From NCBI RefSeq assembly GCF_002937115.1, contig NZ_NHRY01000232.1, positions 1 through 64,000 of the forward strand: a stretch of DNA of 64,000 nucleotides, written 5' to 3'. The notes below the pieces were generated by a model. It made no database searches. It saw nothing but the letters and a program-made list of their open reading frames with translations, and had not been told where the DNA came from. A program made the position numbers and the translations under genes. How positions within the stretch are numbered: position 1 is the first letter of the stretch; each line of letters begins with the position of its first letter. The stretch is from Rhodopila globiformis. GTDB taxonomy: Bacteria; Pseudomonadota; Alphaproteobacteria; Acetobacterales; Acetobacteraceae. Below, piece by piece: positions 1 to 9,709 of the stretch.

Positions 1-380
1 CGCAGGAATTTCGGCCGGTTCGGCTTGGCGGTGTGGTTGTGATGCGTCAACGAGCCCGGCGCCTCGCTCGACACGCGCTCGACCACGCTATCATCGATCA
101 CCGCGTACCAGACCGGCGGCTGGAACAGCATCGTCAGCACCTCCAGCAGAGCAGCCCAGAGCCGCAGCCACGACCAGCGCCCCTGCTCGAGGAACCAGTA
201 GTATGTGCTCCAGCCGCGCGAGAGGCCGCCTGCCAGGATGGCGTCGGTGACGTGGCCCCCCTTGGTGACGGCCGCGCCCAGCAGCAGGTCGAGGAAGGTG
301 ACGCGCGCCCGCGCCGGCACGGCGGCGGTGATGCGCGCAATGATGCTGGCCAGGACGGGAGGGATGGGGGGATGGGACAT
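1..380 (-). CDS. IS4-like DDE transposase, N-terminal part (cut by window edge)
   Basis: The reading frame starts at the ATG complementary to 378-380 and runs off the left edge, so about 126 residues are visible. The segment WYAVIDDSVVERVS, followed by an HHNHTAKPN stretch, matches the first catalytic aspartate region of DDE transposases of the IS4/IS701 type. The remaining catalytic residues would lie outside the window. The leader is a typical helical N-terminus with no HTH that I can name. No terminal inverted repeat could be identified in the flank at 381-442, so the end of the element is not fixed. Codon use resembles the host. Family assignment within the IS4-like group is tentative; transposase identity is fairly sure. 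Confidence 0.75.
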   Translation of the reverse strand, partial: MSHPPIPPVLASIIARITAAVPARARVTFLDLLLGAAVTKGGHVTDAILAGGLSRGWSTYYWFLEQGRWSWLRLWAALLEVLTMLFQPPVWYAVIDDSVVERVSSEAPGSLTHHNHTAKPNRPKFL

Positions 381-442
381 CGGCTGAACCTTTCGCGATG
401 ACGCTCGTTGAGCCTCAACGCGACACCGGGGGAAGGTTCGTC

Positions 443-742
443 ATGGCCGCCGATCCCGCGATTCTCAAACGCATCCGCGGCTGCCCGTTCGCCCGCGGCG
501 GGCGCGTGCTGGTGCGCTTCCGCGCCAACGGCTACAGCCTGTTCGCCCGCCGCTCCGGCGAACCGCTGGCGCGGCTGCGGCTGACCGGCAATGGCGACGA
601 GGTCGTGCTGCTCTACCCCTCGCACCGCGGCGGCTGGGGCGCGCTCGGCGACTTCGGCGCCGACGTTATGCCGCTCGACGAAGCGCTCCAGTGCCTCAGC
701 GACAACCCATACTTTCTGGAATTGCGCCAGACATTCGGGTGA
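443..742 (+). CDS. small hypothetical protein
   Basis: A 99-residue protein of unknown function. The start at 443 is chosen because GGGGGAAGG at 429-437 gives a well-placed ribosome binding site; a longer version from 398 lacks one. The product is soluble, arginine-rich in its first half, and contains a GGWGALGDFG stretch with no signal peptide or membrane segment. It is divergent from the transposase, 62 bp away, and could be an IS-associated passenger or an unrelated host gene. I do not recognise the family. Confidence 0.55.
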   Translation: MAADPAILKRIRGCPFARGGRVLVRFRANGYSLFARRSGEPLARLRLTGNGDEVVLLYPSHRGGWGALGDFGADVMPLDEALQCLSDNPYFLELRQTFG

Positions 743-879
743 GCCGCGTCAGCGTATCGATACGAAAAGCGAAGGCCGTTCCCTGGAAACTACAGAACCG
801 AATCTAAACCATTTGCAGCGCATGAATGGGGTTCGGTTCATCAGTATTGTCTGCTCCCTTCAGTGTGTCGGAGGCAATC

Positions 880-1875
880 ATGCGTCGTAGAACTCTGCTC
901 ATGTCGGCCGGCGCGGCGGCGCTGGGTCTTGCCAACGCCGCGGTCCCTGCCGCGGCGCAGGACGTGCGCACGCTCCGGTTCGGCACTGCGCTGCCAGCGG
1001 ACTCGCCCCCGGGCGCCGGCGCCAGGGTGTTTGAATCCGAGATCCGGCGCCGCACCGGCGGCCGGTTCAGAACCGAGTATTTCCCCGACGGCATGCTCGG
1101 CAGCGAAAGCGCGATGCTGAAGGACCTCCAGCAGGGCAGGCTCGACATGGCCTTCATCACCGGCGCGGTGTTGCCCGAGGTGGTGGTGGAAACCGGCGCC
1201 TTCAGCCTCCCGTTCATCTTCGATGGCGTCGCTCACGCGCGCGACATGCTCGACGGGCCGATCGGCCAGGGGTGCCTGGCGCGGTTCCGCGACAGCAATC
1301 TCGTCGCCCTGGCCTGGGGCGAGAACGGGTTGCGGCATATGACGAGCGCGACGCGTCCGATCCGGACGCCGGACGACCTCAAGGGCGTGAAGTTCGGGGT
1401 GCCGCAGTCGGTGTCAGCCGTCATCGGCTTCGAGACACTCGGGGCGAATGTCAGCCCCGTTGCCCTGCCGGAGCTTTACGGCGCCCTGGAATCGGGCCGC
1501 CTCGATGGGCAGGAGAGCCCGATCGCCACCATCCAGGCGACGAAAATCTGGCGGGTGCAGAAATACCTGACGCTCAGCGGCCACATCTATGATCCGGCGG
1601 TCATCCTGATGTCGCCGAAGGTCTTCGATGCGCTGTCGCCGGAGGATCAGGCGGCGTTCGCCGAGGTTGCGACGCTCGCGGCCCTGGCCTCGCGCCGCCA
1701 TGCCGCCGGCAGCCAGACCGAGGGCATCGAGCTGCTGAGCCAGGCCGGCATGGAGGTGGTTCGCACGATCGACCGCGCGCGGTTCATCGCCGCCCTGCAG
1801 CCGGCGCAGCCGAGGTTCGAGGCCATGTTCGGCGCGGGGCTGGTCGGCTGGATACGCGACCAGAATATCGCCTGA
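880..1875 (+). CDS. TRAP transporter solute-binding protein, DctP type
   Basis: A 331-residue periplasmic binding protein of the DctP/TRAP family. The N-terminus MRRRTLLMSAGAAALG, ending near AAAQ, is a signal peptide with a Tat-like RRxxLL pattern. The family is visible from the LRFGTALPADSPPGAGA opening, the DLQQGRLDMAFI segment (the ligand-domain motif around residue 90) and PDDLKGVKFGVP. The start is set by GGAGG at 870-874, 5 bp before the ATG. Such proteins capture organic acids and deliver them to DctQ/DctM membrane subunits, but no such subunit gene is adjacent, so it is an orphan binding protein here. The substrate cannot be told from sequence. Confidence 0.85.
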   Translation: MRRRTLLMSAGAAALGLANAAVPAAAQDVRTLRFGTALPADSPPGAGARVFESEIRRRTGGRFRTEYFPDGMLGSESAMLKDLQQGRLDMAFITGAVLPEVVVETGAFSLPFIFDGVAHARDMLDGPIGQGCLARFRDSNLVALAWGENGLRHMTSATRPIRTPDDLKGVKFGVPQSVSAVIGFETLGANVSPVALPELYGALESGRLDGQESPIATIQATKIWRVQKYLTLSGHIYDPAVILMSPKVFDALSPEDQAAFAEVATLAALASRRHAAGSQTEGIELLSQAGMEVVRTIDRARFIAALQPAQPRFEAMFGAGLVGWIRDQNIA

Positions 1876-2373
1876 GAGCCCGAAATCAATCGACTTTTCA
1901 GGCGATTCAGAGCCTGTATGACTGGGTTCCGCTGTCACAGGCGGCCGATGATTTGCGCGCCCACGGCATGGACAGGCCATGCCTGCGGTTTGGCTGATTG
2001 AGGGTCGCCGGCGGCCGGCGTGCGGACGTGTAACCACAGAGTTGGCCAGTCGATGGCGCCGGCACCGCGATGGCGGAAAATGGGCGAGGGGTCCGTTGCC
2101 CCTCCGTCATGGCCGGGCGTGTCCCGGCCATGCCGGTGAGGGAGAAGCCCTTCCTCCGCCAATCCGCTTTTCCTGATACACATGGGGACCGGCCATGCGC
2201 AACGGCAACACCCGCACAGACCGGGCAATGTCCCCCTGATGCCCTGTGGCCCTCCACAGTCCTCAGCTTCTTCTCTGTGCGAACAGATGTGCGCCATCAA
2301 CCACGCTGTCCCCGCCGGGGACGCACCATCGGGAGCGCGGCCGTGCCGGAACGGGGACAGCCCGATTCCTCCT
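1876..2373. other. intergenic stretch with a REP-like palindrome
   Basis: No convincing gene. It separates the TRAP protein from a convergent potassium-channel gene. It contains a palindrome at 2108-2132 with perfect 10-bp arms (CATGGCCGGG / CCCGGCCATG). The 20-bp sequence GTCCGTTGCCCCTCCGTCAT at 2091-2110 recurs at 12883-12902, so this is one member of the dispersed repeat family seen throughout the window. Confidence 0.6.
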
Positions 2374-3486
2374 CTACGTCGCCGGCGTCGCCAGCCCAGG
2401 GGTCTCGAACAGCCCGCTCAAGGCCCGCTCCTGCGGACCCCGTCCGACCAGGACGAGGCCATCACCGTCCTCGATGACCGTGGACGGTTCAGGGCCGAGG
2501 ATGGAATCGCCGTCGTGGCGGTTGAGCTGCACGATGAAAAACGCGCCGTTCGCCGCCTGCTCCACCATCTCGATCGTCTTGCCGGCGACCGGGCTGTTCG
2601 GTTCGACGACCACGACGTCAAGGTCGAGCCCGAGGGCGACCAGCACCTTCTCGAAGTCCTTCATGCAGTCGGTTTCGCGGATGAACCGCGCGGCCTCGGG
2701 ATACAGGATCATCTCGGCGATGCGCTCGGCGCCGATATGCGCGGGCAGCACCACCCGGTTGGCGCCGGCCTGGATCAGCTTGCTCTCGGTGCTGGGCAAC
2801 TCACCACGGGCGATGATGTCGAGCTTCGGGTTCAGGCTGCGGGCGCTGAGCGTGATGAACACGTTTGCCGCGTCGCTCGACAGCACCGTCGCCAGCGTCC
2901 GCGCGTGGCGGATGCCGGCCGCCTCCAGCGTCGCCTCGTTGGTGGCGTCGGCATGCAGGCACAGGTAGCCCTGGTCGCGCGCCCGGGCCACCTCGGCCTC
3001 GCCCTGCTCGACGATCACGAACCGCGTGCGGGCGATGCGCAGTTCCCGCGCCAGCATGGCCCCGATGCGTCCGAACCCACAGATGATGACATGATCCCGC
3101 AACCGGTCGATCTGGGTGGTCATGCGTTTGAGCCCAAGTATCTGGTTGATCTGGTTGAGCGTGATAAACTGCACCAGCGCGCCGGTCAGGAAAATCATGC
3201 CGGTGCAGCCCAGCACGATGACCGCGATGGTAATCCCGCGCAGCACCGCCGTGTCGATCGGCATGGTCTCGCCGTAGCCGACAGTGTAGACGGTTATGAT
3301 GACCATGTACAGGGCGTCGCCGAACGACCAGCCGTCCAGCATGTAGCTGACGACGCCCAGCGTCATGACGACGATCATGTACAGCACACCGAACGTCAGG
3401 TTGCGCACCGGCGACCCGAACAGGGTATCGGACGCCATGCCAATGCGAAGCGGCTCGAACATGCTAGGCTGTGGGTTCTGGCGCAT
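2374..3486 (-). CDS. potassium channel with RCK (TrkA-N/TrkA-C) regulatory domain
   Basis: A 370-residue ion channel. Two membrane helices (about residues 32-50 and 86-108) flank a pore loop with the K+ selectivity filter TVGYGE at about 68-73. A cytoplasmic RCK domain follows, with the Rossmann motif GFGRIG at about 137-142, and then a C-terminal TrkA-C/RCK-C domain ending near VGRGPQ. The architecture is that of MthK/Kch-type channels gated by a cytosolic ligand. The start is uncertain: in-frame ATGs also exist at 3522 and 3462, and none has a strong ribosome binding site. The gene is divergent from recO. Confidence 0.88.
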   Translation of the reverse strand: MRQNPQPSMFEPLRIGMASDTLFGSPVRNLTFGVLYMIVVMTLGVVSYMLDGWSFGDALYMVIITVYTVGYGETMPIDTAVLRGITIAVIVLGCTGMIFLTGALVQFITLNQINQILGLKRMTTQIDRLRDHVIICGFGRIGAMLARELRIARTRFVIVEQGEAEVARARDQGYLCLHADATNEATLEAAGIRHARTLATVLSSDAANVFITLSARSLNPKLDIIARGELPSTESKLIQAGANRVVLPAHIGAERIAEMILYPEAARFIRETDCMKDFEKVLVALGLDLDVVVVEPNSPVAGKTIEMVEQAANGAFFIVQLNRHDGDSILGPEPSTVIEDGDGLVLVGRGPQERALSGLFETPGLATPAT

Positions 3487-3574
3487 GGCTTGATGTCCGT
3501 CGATTACCGCACGCCGGCGCATCGTTCACAAGCACGAATGGCGGCTGCCGCCCCGGGTTGTTGGAAACAGCGTG

Positions 3575-4348
3575 ATGGAATGGGACTCTCCCGCGATTGT
3601 GCTTGATGCCCGGTTATACGGCGAGGGCGATGCTGTCGCGACTGTAATGACCGAGGCGCATGGCCTGCACCGGGGACTCGCCCGCGGCGGCGCCTCACGC
3701 GGGAAGGCGGCGACCTGGCAGGCGGGCAATCTGGTGCATGTGCGCTGGACCGCGCGGCTCGCCGATCAGCTTGGCAGCTTCAGCGGCGAACTGATCCACC
3801 CGGGCGCGGCGCAGGCGATGCAGGAGGCGCTGCCGCTGTCGATGCTGACCTCGGCCTGCGCCGTCGCCGAGGGCGCGCTGCCCGAGCGGGTGCCGCAGCC
3901 GCGGATCTTCCACGGGCTGCTGGGCCTCATCCCGCGCCTGCCGCTGGGCGAGAGCGTGCTGGAGGACCTGATCCGGTGGGAGCTGGTCCTGCTGGCCGAA
4001 CTTGGCTACGGGCTGGACCTGTCGGTGTGCGCGGTGACCGGGCGGCGCGACGGTCTGGAACTGGTCTCGCCGCGCACCGGCCGGGCGGTGACGCGGGAAG
4101 GCGCCAGGGACTGGGCGCCAAAGCTGTTGCCTTTGCCTGAGTTCCTGGTATGTTCTGACCCGGCATCCCGTACGGGGGATCCGGTCGCCTGGCGGGACGG
4201 GCTGCGCCTGACCGGGCATTTCCTGGCACGCGATGCGTTCGGCCACCAGCATCGGCCTCTGCCGCAGGCGCGCCAGATGCTATACGACCGAGTCTCGGCG
4301 CTGGCCGAACAGTTTGAGAAGGGAATCGCACCAACCCATGCCGGATGA
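3575..4348 (+). CDS. recO: DNA repair protein RecO
   Basis: A 257-residue RecO, which loads RecA with RecR in the RecF recombination pathway. The N-terminal OB-fold signature is clear: [20 protein letters not shown], then a LARGG stretch and W.aRLADQLG. The C-terminal helical domain has CAVTG and VSPRTGRAV, as in alphaproteobacterial RecO. The ATG at 3575 fits the usual MEW start; a GTG lies directly before it. The 3' end overlaps the start of parC by 11 bp, so the two are translationally coupled. Confidence 0.93.
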   Translation: MEWDSPAIVLDARLYGEGDAVATVMTEAHGLHRGLARGGASRGKAATWQAGNLVHVRWTARLADQLGSFSGELIHPGAAQAMQEALPLSMLTSACAVAEGALPERVPQPRIFHGLLGLIPRLPLGESVLEDLIRWELVLLAELGYGLDLSVCAVTGRRDGLELVSPRTGRAVTREGARDWAPKLLPLPEFLVCSDPASRTGDPVAWRDGLRLTGHFLARDAFGHQHRPLPQARQMLYDRVSALAEQFEKGIAPTHAG

Positions 4349-6554
4349 CCTGATCGGCGCCATCCAGGAAACCCACCTGAAGGACGCGCTGTCCGAGCGG
4401 TACCTGGCCTACGCGCTGTCCACCATCATGTCGCGCTCGCTGCCGGATGTGCGCGACGGGCTGAAGCCGGTGCACCGGCGGCTGATCTACGCCATGCACC
4501 AGCTGAAGCTGGACCCGACCGCCGGGTTCAAGAAATGCGCCCGCGTCGTCGGCGACGTGATGGGTAAGTACCACCCGCATGGCGACGCCTCGATCTACGA
4601 CGCCATGGTGCGCATGGCGCAGGAATTCGCCGCGCGCTACCCGCAGGTGGAAGGGCAGGGCAACTTCGGCAACGTGGACGGCGATAACCCCGCCGCCATG
4701 CGCTACACCGAGGCGCGCCTGACCGAGGTCGCCCAGGCCATGCTGGTCGGCATCGACGAGGACGCCGTCGATTTCCGCCCCACCTACGATGGCGAGGAGC
4801 AGGAACCCGTCGTCCTGCCCGGCGCCTTCCCGAACCTGCTGGCCAACGGCGCGGCGGGCATCGCGGTCGGCATGGCGACCTCGATCCCGCCGCACAACGC
4901 CGGCGAGGTCTGCGCCGCGGCAATCCACCTGATCCGCAACCCGCAGGCGACCACGGCCGACCTGCTGAAGCACATGCCCGGCCCGGACTTCCCCACCGGC
5001 GGCGTGCTGGTCGAGGACGCGGCGGCAATCCAGGCGGCCTACGAGACCGGCCGCGGCGGCTTCCGCATCCGCGCCAGGTGGGAGGTGGAGAAGGGCAAGC
5101 ACGGCACCTGGCAGGTGATTGTCACGGAAATCCCCTACCAGGTGCAGAAGTCCAAGCTGATCGAGCAGGTCGCCCAGCTGATGGAGGAGAAGAAGCTGCC
5201 GCTGCTGGGCGACATCCGCGACGAAAGCAGCGACACCATCCGGTTAGTGCTGGAGCCGAAGACCCGCGGCGTCGAGCCGGACGTGCTGATGGAGACGGTG
5301 TTCCGCGCCACCGCGCTGGAAACCCGCTTCCCGCTGAACATGAACGTGCTGGACAAGACCCGCACGCCGCGGGTGATGGGCCTGCCGGAGGTGCTGCGCC
5401 ACTGGCTGGACCACCGGCACGAGGTGCTGGTCCGCCGCTCCAACCACCGGCTCGCCGCGATCGATCGGCGGATCGAGATTCTGGACGGCTACCTGCTGGT
5501 CTACCTGAACCTGGACGAGGTGATCCGCATCATCCGCGAGGAGGAGCAGCCCAAGCCGCGGCTGATGGAACGGTTCAGCCTGACCGACGTGCAGGCCGAG
5601 GCGATCCTCAACATGCGCCTGCGCAGCCTGCGCAAGCTGGAGGAGATGGAAATCCGCAAGGAGCACAAGTCTCTGACCAAGGAACGCAAGGACCTGCAGG
5701 CCCTGCTGAAGGACGAGTCGCTGCGCTGGACCCGGATCTCCGAGGAGATCGAAGGCATCGGCAAGAAGTTCGGCGCCGGCCCGCTGGGCACGCGCCGCAC
5801 CGAGCTTGGCGCTGCGCCGACGGCGGTGGAGGTGAACTTCGAGGCGCTGGTGGAGCGCGAGGCGATCACCGTCATCCTGTCGGAGAAAGGCTGGATCCGC
5901 GCCGTGAAAGGCAGCGTCGCGGACCCGGGCGAACTGAAGTTCAAGGAAGGCGACAAGCTGAAGCTGCTGCTGCCCTGCCAGACCACCGACCGCCTGACCC
6001 TGCTGGCGACCAACGGCAAGGCGTTCACCCTGAAGGCCGGTGAACTGCCGCGCGGCCGCGGCGACGGCCAGCCGGTGCGGCTTCTGGCGGAACTGTCGAA
6101 CGAGGACGACGTCACCGCCCTGTTCCTGGCGGCGGAGGGCGGCCGCTACCTGATCGCCTCCAACACCGGCCGCGGCTTCATCGTGCCGGGGGGCGAGCTG
6201 GGCGCGGAGCGGCGCACCGGGAAGCAGATCCTGAACCTGAAGCCGGGCGAGGAAACCGTGCTGTGCGTGCCGTGCGAGGGCGACCATGTCGCGGTCATCG
6301 GCGAGAACCGCAAGCTGCTGGTGTTCCCGCTGGACCAGGTACCCGAGATGGCGCGCGGCTCGGGGGTGATCCTGCAGCGGTACAAGGATGGTGGGCTGGC
6401 GGATGCGAAGGTGTTCAAGCTGGCTGACGGGCTGAGCTGGCGGCTGGGCGACCGGGTGCGGACGGAGACCGACCTGCGTCCCTGGCTGGCGGAACGCGGC
6501 ACGGCCGGGCGGATGCCGCCGAACGGGTTCCCGCGGACGCCGCGGTTCGGGTAA
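4338..6554 (+). CDS. parC: DNA topoisomerase IV subunit A
   Basis: A 738-residue type IIA topoisomerase A subunit that decatenates daughter chromosomes with ParE. The catalytic tyrosine is Y123 in [10 protein letters not shown]. The quinolone-determining segment is HGDASIYD (residues 81-88) with the usual serine at 85. A coiled-coil tower region follows (about 370-480), then a C-terminal beta-pinwheel. I call ParC rather than GyrA because of the length (about 740 rather than 880-900), because I see no canonical GyrA box, and because of the [35 protein letters not shown] opening typical of alphaproteobacterial ParC. The start at 4338 lies inside recO. Confidence 0.95.
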   Translation: MPDDLIGAIQETHLKDALSERYLAYALSTIMSRSLPDVRDGLKPVHRRLIYAMHQLKLDPTAGFKKCARVVGDVMGKYHPHGDASIYDAMVRMAQEFAARYPQVEGQGNFGNVDGDNPAAMRYTEARLTEVAQAMLVGIDEDAVDFRPTYDGEEQEPVVLPGAFPNLLANGAAGIAVGMATSIPPHNAGEVCAAAIHLIRNPQATTADLLKHMPGPDFPTGGVLVEDAAAIQAAYETGRGGFRIRARWEVEKGKHGTWQVIVTEIPYQVQKSKLIEQVAQLMEEKKLPLLGDIRDESSDTIRLVLEPKTRGVEPDVLMETVFRATALETRFPLNMNVLDKTRTPRVMGLPEVLRHWLDHRHEVLVRRSNHRLAAIDRRIEILDGYLLVYLNLDEVIRIIREEEQPKPRLMERFSLTDVQAEAILNMRLRSLRKLEEMEIRKEHKSLTKERKDLQALLKDESLRWTRISEEIEGIGKKFGAGPLGTRRTELGAAPTAVEVNFEALVEREAITVILSEKGWIRAVKGSVADPGELKFKEGDKLKLLLPCQTTDRLTLLATNGKAFTLKAGELPRGRGDGQPVRLLAELSNEDDVTALFLAAEGGRYLIASNTGRGFIVPGGELGAERRTGKQILNLKPGEETVLCVPCEGDHVAVIGENRKLLVFPLDQVPEMARGSGVILQRYKDGGLADAKVFKLADGLSWRLGDRVRTETDLRPWLAERGTAGRMPPNGFPRTPRFG

Positions 6555-6945
6555 TGGTTCGAGCCAAAATAAACGATCCATTTCCGGCGGCGCGCATCGG
6601 CGGCTCAACGTCATGGCGGCCGCAGAGCCGCCATCCACGCCTGGCGGTGCCGATCAGCCAAAGGCATGGATGCCGGGCCTCCGCCCGGCATGACGATCGG
6701 GGCAGGCTGCGCCACTCCAAAACGGTACCCCAACCTAGCTGCGGCTTGCTGTAAGTTAGCGCCTATGGGGCGTATCTCGGTGCCTGAACACGCTGACCGG
6801 CTGATGGATACGGGCGGGCGAAACGGCGGCCTGTTCGACACATAGGGTAAATGAAGTCATTCAACCCTTTGGTTTTATAGCAAAGGTCCACAGATGCCGC
6901 CCCGATGCGCCGGGTCATTTCCCAGGGCCATGTCGGGAAACGCCG
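6555..6945. repeat. intergenic region with partial nested palindromic repeat (copy 3)
   Basis: No gene is supported. Positions 6609-6775 hold a partial, diverged copy of the element found in full at 27080-27297 and 56331-56536: an inner pair of TCATGG/CCATCCACGCC arms, then a right flank GTAAGTTAGCGCCTATGGGG at 6751-6770. The left outer flank seen in the full copies is missing. Confidence 0.7.
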
Positions 6946-7770
6946 CTAGCGGGTTCCGCTGGCACGCCCTTTTTCGGCAGCCTTCACGCGCTGCCAGCCT
7001 TCCTCCATCTGATCCAGCGCCAGTTCCGACAGACTCTTCGCCTCTGCGGCAAAATCCCGCTCCATCGCGTTGAAGCGGCGCACAAACTTCTCGTTCGCAT
7101 GCCGCAGGCATTCCTCCGGGTGCAGGTCCAGCTTGCGTGCCAGGTTCGCCAGCACGAACAGCAGGTCACCGACCTCGTCCTTCAGCCGCTCCGGTTCGGC
7201 ACCGGGCAATTCGGCGCGCAGTTCCTGGATCTCCTCGTCCAGCTTCGCCAGCACCTGCTCCGCATCCGGCCAGTCGAAGCCGACCCGCGCGGCGCGCCTG
7301 GTCAGTTTCTCGGCGCGGGTCAGGGCGGGCAGGGCGACCGACACCCCGGCCAGGGTCCCGCTCTGGCGGCGAGCGGCGCGTTCGGCGGATTTCTGCACCT
7401 CCCAGGCGGCGGTCTGCTCGGCGGCGCCGCGCGCGGCGGCTTCACTGAAGACGTGAGGATGGCGGCGTATCATCTTGTCGCTGATGCATTTCGCCACGTC
7501 GGCGAAGCCGAACAGCCCTTCCTCCTCTGCCATGCGGGCGTGATAGACCACCTGGAACAGCAGGTCGCCCAGCTCATCCGGCAGGGACGTGAAATCCCGC
7601 TGCGCGATGGCGTCGGCGACCTCGTAGGCTTCCTCGATCGTGTAGGGCGCGATGGTGTCGAAGCTCTGCTCCTTGTCCCATGGACAACCCGTGGCCGGGT
7701 CGCGCAGCGCGGCCATGATGTCGAGCAGGCGGCGGATTTCGGCTTCGGCCGAGGCATCGGGTTCGGACAT
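6946..7770 (-). CDS. mazG: nucleoside triphosphate pyrophosphohydrolase MazG
   Basis: A 274-residue MazG with two tandem all-alpha NTP-PPase domains. The first has CPWDKEQSFDTIAPYTIEE, EEAYEVADAI and DELGDLLFQVVYHARMAEE, providing the EExxE/ExxD magnesium site. The second repeats it with LDEEIQEL and DEVGDLLFVLANLARKL. It hydrolyses NTPs to NMP and pyrophosphate and is thought to clean non-canonical nucleotides or lower ppGpp in starvation. Length is near that of E. coli MazG (263). It is convergent with parC across a repeat-containing spacer and divergent from the exonuclease gene. Confidence 0.94.
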   Translation of the reverse strand: MSEPDASAEAEIRRLLDIMAALRDPATGCPWDKEQSFDTIAPYTIEEAYEVADAIAQRDFTSLPDELGDLLFQVVYHARMAEEEGLFGFADVAKCISDKMIRRHPHVFSEAAARGAAEQTAAWEVQKSAERAARRQSGTLAGVSVALPALTRAEKLTRRAARVGFDWPDAEQVLAKLDEEIQELRAELPGAEPERLKDEVGDLLFVLANLARKLDLHPEECLRHANEKFVRRFNAMERDFAAEAKSLSELALDQMEEGWQRVKAAEKGRASGTR

Positions 7771-7966
7771 AGACGGCGGATAGTGAAGCCGCCCCGCCGA
7801 TGCAAGGCGTCACGACGTCTTAGGGTGCCGGCGCAAGCCGGGTTGCCCGTTGCGGCGTGCCGCCAGGCCAGCGGTCGCTCGCCGCCGGCCGAGGCACGCC
7901 GGCCCGTCGGCGGAACAACCCTCCGTTGCTCTGGCCAAACCCTGTGGGTGCGCCAAGATACCGTTC

Positions 7967-9079
7967 ATGCCTCACCCCGAAACCTGGCTGAAGGTGCTGC
8001 CCAACGGCCTGTACTGCGAGCCCGGCGGGTTCTACGTCGACCCGCTGCGGCCGGTGGACCGTGCCGTCATCACGCATGGACATGCCGATCATGCCCGGCC
8101 CGGCCATCGTGCCGTGCTGGCGACCGCCGATACGCTGGCGGTGATGCGGGCACGGCTGGGCGAGGGGAACGCCGGCCACACCCAGCAGGCGCTGGGCTGG
8201 CACGAGCCGATCGGTCTGGGCGACGTCAAGGCCTGGCTCAGCCCGGCCGGCCATGTGCTGGGCAGCGCCCAGGTCGCGATGGAATACCGCGGATCGCGCG
8301 TCGTGGTCAGCGGCGACTACAAGCGCACGGCTGACCCCACCTGCGCCGGCTTCGAGCCGGTGCCCTGCGACGTTTTCGTCACCGAGGCGACCTTCGCCCT
8401 GCCGGTGTTCGTGCACCCGCCGCCCGCGCAAGAAATCCGCCGGCTGCTGGACAGCGTCGCCCTGTTCCCCAACCGGACGCATGTCGTCGGCTGCTATGCG
8501 CTGGGAAAGTGCCAACGCCTGATCGCGCTGCTGCGCCAGGCGGGATGGGACAGACCGATATGGCTGCACGGCGCCCTGTCCGCGATGTGCGCGCTCTACC
8601 AGCAGCGCGGCATCGACCTGGGCGACCTGCGCCCCGCCACCGTCGCGGCGAAAGCCTCCCTGATCGGCGCCATCGTGCTCGCGCCTCCGGGCGCGATCGC
8701 CGATCGCTGGGCGCGGCGGCTGGAGGATCCGGTGGTGGCGCTGGCCTCCGGCTGGATGCGGGTGCGGCAGCGGGCGAAGTCCCGCGGCGTGGAACTACCG
8801 CTGGTGATCTCCGACCACGCCGACTGGAATGAGCTGAACGCGACCCTCGACGACGTCGCCGCGCCCGAGGTCTGGGTGACGCATGGCCGCGAGGAAGCGC
8901 TGATCCACGCCGCCGCGCAGCGCGGCATCCGCGGCCGGGCGCTGCGCCTGCTGGGCTACGGCGACGAGGACGACGGGGAACCGGCCCATGGGGACACCAC
9001 TCAGGGGGACACCACTCAGGGGGACACCACTCAGGGAGAACGACATGACGAAGCCGCTGGCCTTCACCTTCCGGGATGA
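7967..9079 (+). CDS. ligase-associated-type DNA exonuclease (metallo-beta-lactamase fold)
   Basis: A 370-residue metallo-beta-lactamase/beta-CASP protein of the group annotated as ligase-associated DNA exonuclease or mRNA 3'-end-processing-factor-like. The metal motif HGHADH is at residues 37-42, with SPAGHVLGSAQ, SGDYKR, and beta-CASP motifs in the second half including a late VTHGREEALIH. It should be a nuclease acting in DNA repair. The usual partner, an ATP-dependent DNA ligase gene, is not next to it. The C-terminus is odd: after the normal YGDEDDGE end it carries three copies of a five-residue HGDTTQ-like repeat encoded by a 15-bp tandem repeat (8990-9034). It then runs 35 bp into the next gene. 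Confidence 0.88.
   Translation: MPHPETWLKVLPNGLYCEPGGFYVDPLRPVDRAVITHGHADHARPGHRAVLATADTLAVMRARLGEGNAGHTQQALGWHEPIGLGDVKAWLSPAGHVLGSAQVAMEYRGSRVVVSGDYKRTADPTCAGFEPVPCDVFVTEATFALPVFVHPPPAQEIRRLLDSVALFPNRTHVVGCYALGKCQRLIALLRQAGWDRPIWLHGALSAMCALYQQRGIDLGDLRPATVAAKASLIGAIVLAPPGAIADRWARRLEDPVVALASGWMRVRQRAKSRGVELPLVISDHADWNELNATLDDVAAPEVWVTHGREEALIHAAAQRGIRGRALRLLGYGDEDDGEPAHGDTTQGDTTQGDTTQGERHDEAAGLHLPG
8990..9034 (+). repeat. 15-bp tandem repeat, three perfect copies
   Basis: Three head-to-tail copies of GGGGACACCACTCAG occupy 8990-9004, 9005-9019 and 9020-9034. They are in frame with the 3' end of the exonuclease gene (coding GDTTQ) and lie just upstream of the cupin start. The last copy supplies the GGGAG part of that gene's ribosome binding site. 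Slippage would change the protein tail in steps of five residues without a frameshift. Confidence 0.95.
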
Positions 9080-9554
9080 CGGGGCGATCCCGAACTCCCG
9101 CCTGCCGCTGCTGGTGTACCGCAACGCCGTGCCGGCCGACGCGGCGGCGATCGAGCGGCTGTTCGCCGCCAACCACTGGCCGCCGGCCTGGCGCGACGGG
9201 GTGTATCCGTTCCACCACTTCCACAGCACGGCACACGAGGTCCTGGGCGTGGCGCGCGGCGAGGTGGCGGTACTGTTCGGCGGCCCGGGCGGCGAGGTGC
9301 TGCGGGCACAGGCCGGCGACGTCATCGTCGTGCCGGCCGGCGTCGCGCATTGCCGGCAAGGGCAGACGGACGACCTGCTGATCGTCGGCGCCTATCCCGC
9401 CAACGGCCCGGGGCCGGACCTGCGGCGCGGCGATCCGGCCGAGCATGACGCGGCGGTCCGGGCCATCACCGCGGTGCCCGCTCCGGCGGCGGACCCGGTG
9501 CAGGGGCCGGCGGGTGCGTTGGCCGAGCTCTGGTCGCCGGTCCGGTCGGTTTGA
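9045..9554 (+). CDS. cupin-domain protein
   Basis: A 169-residue single-domain cupin, resembling the YjlB-type group. Metal-site cupin motif 1 is visible as FHHFHSTAHEVLGVARGE, and motif 2 as GDVIVVPAGVAHCRQ. There is no signal peptide. The start at 9045 follows GGGAGAACGAC, and the gene overlaps the exonuclease end by 35 bp in another frame, so the two are probably cotranscribed. Its enzymatic role is unknown; the fold could serve as a small dioxygenase, isomerase or sensor. Confidence 0.82.
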   Translation: MTKPLAFTFRDDGAIPNSRLPLLVYRNAVPADAAAIERLFAANHWPPAWRDGVYPFHHFHSTAHEVLGVARGEVAVLFGGPGGEVLRAQAGDVIVVPAGVAHCRQGQTDDLLIVGAYPANGPGPDLRRGDPAEHDAAVRAITAVPAPAADPVQGPAGALAELWSPVRSV

Positions 9555-9709
9555 CATACGCGCGATATAGGATCATGGGAAACCAGCCATTCCGGCACGC
9601 GCCCGGAACAGGCCTCAACACTTTTCCCGGAGAGACCGTCCCGCGGACCGGGGGCCAGCGTATTTGGCCCTAGGATGCGGGCCGTGGCTGATTGAGCATA
9701 AGGAATCCG

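Noticed and set aside
2182-3606. Long open frame opposite the potassium channel
   Set aside because: It is a GC-driven shadow of the channel gene, whose pore and RCK motifs are unmistakable on the other strand.
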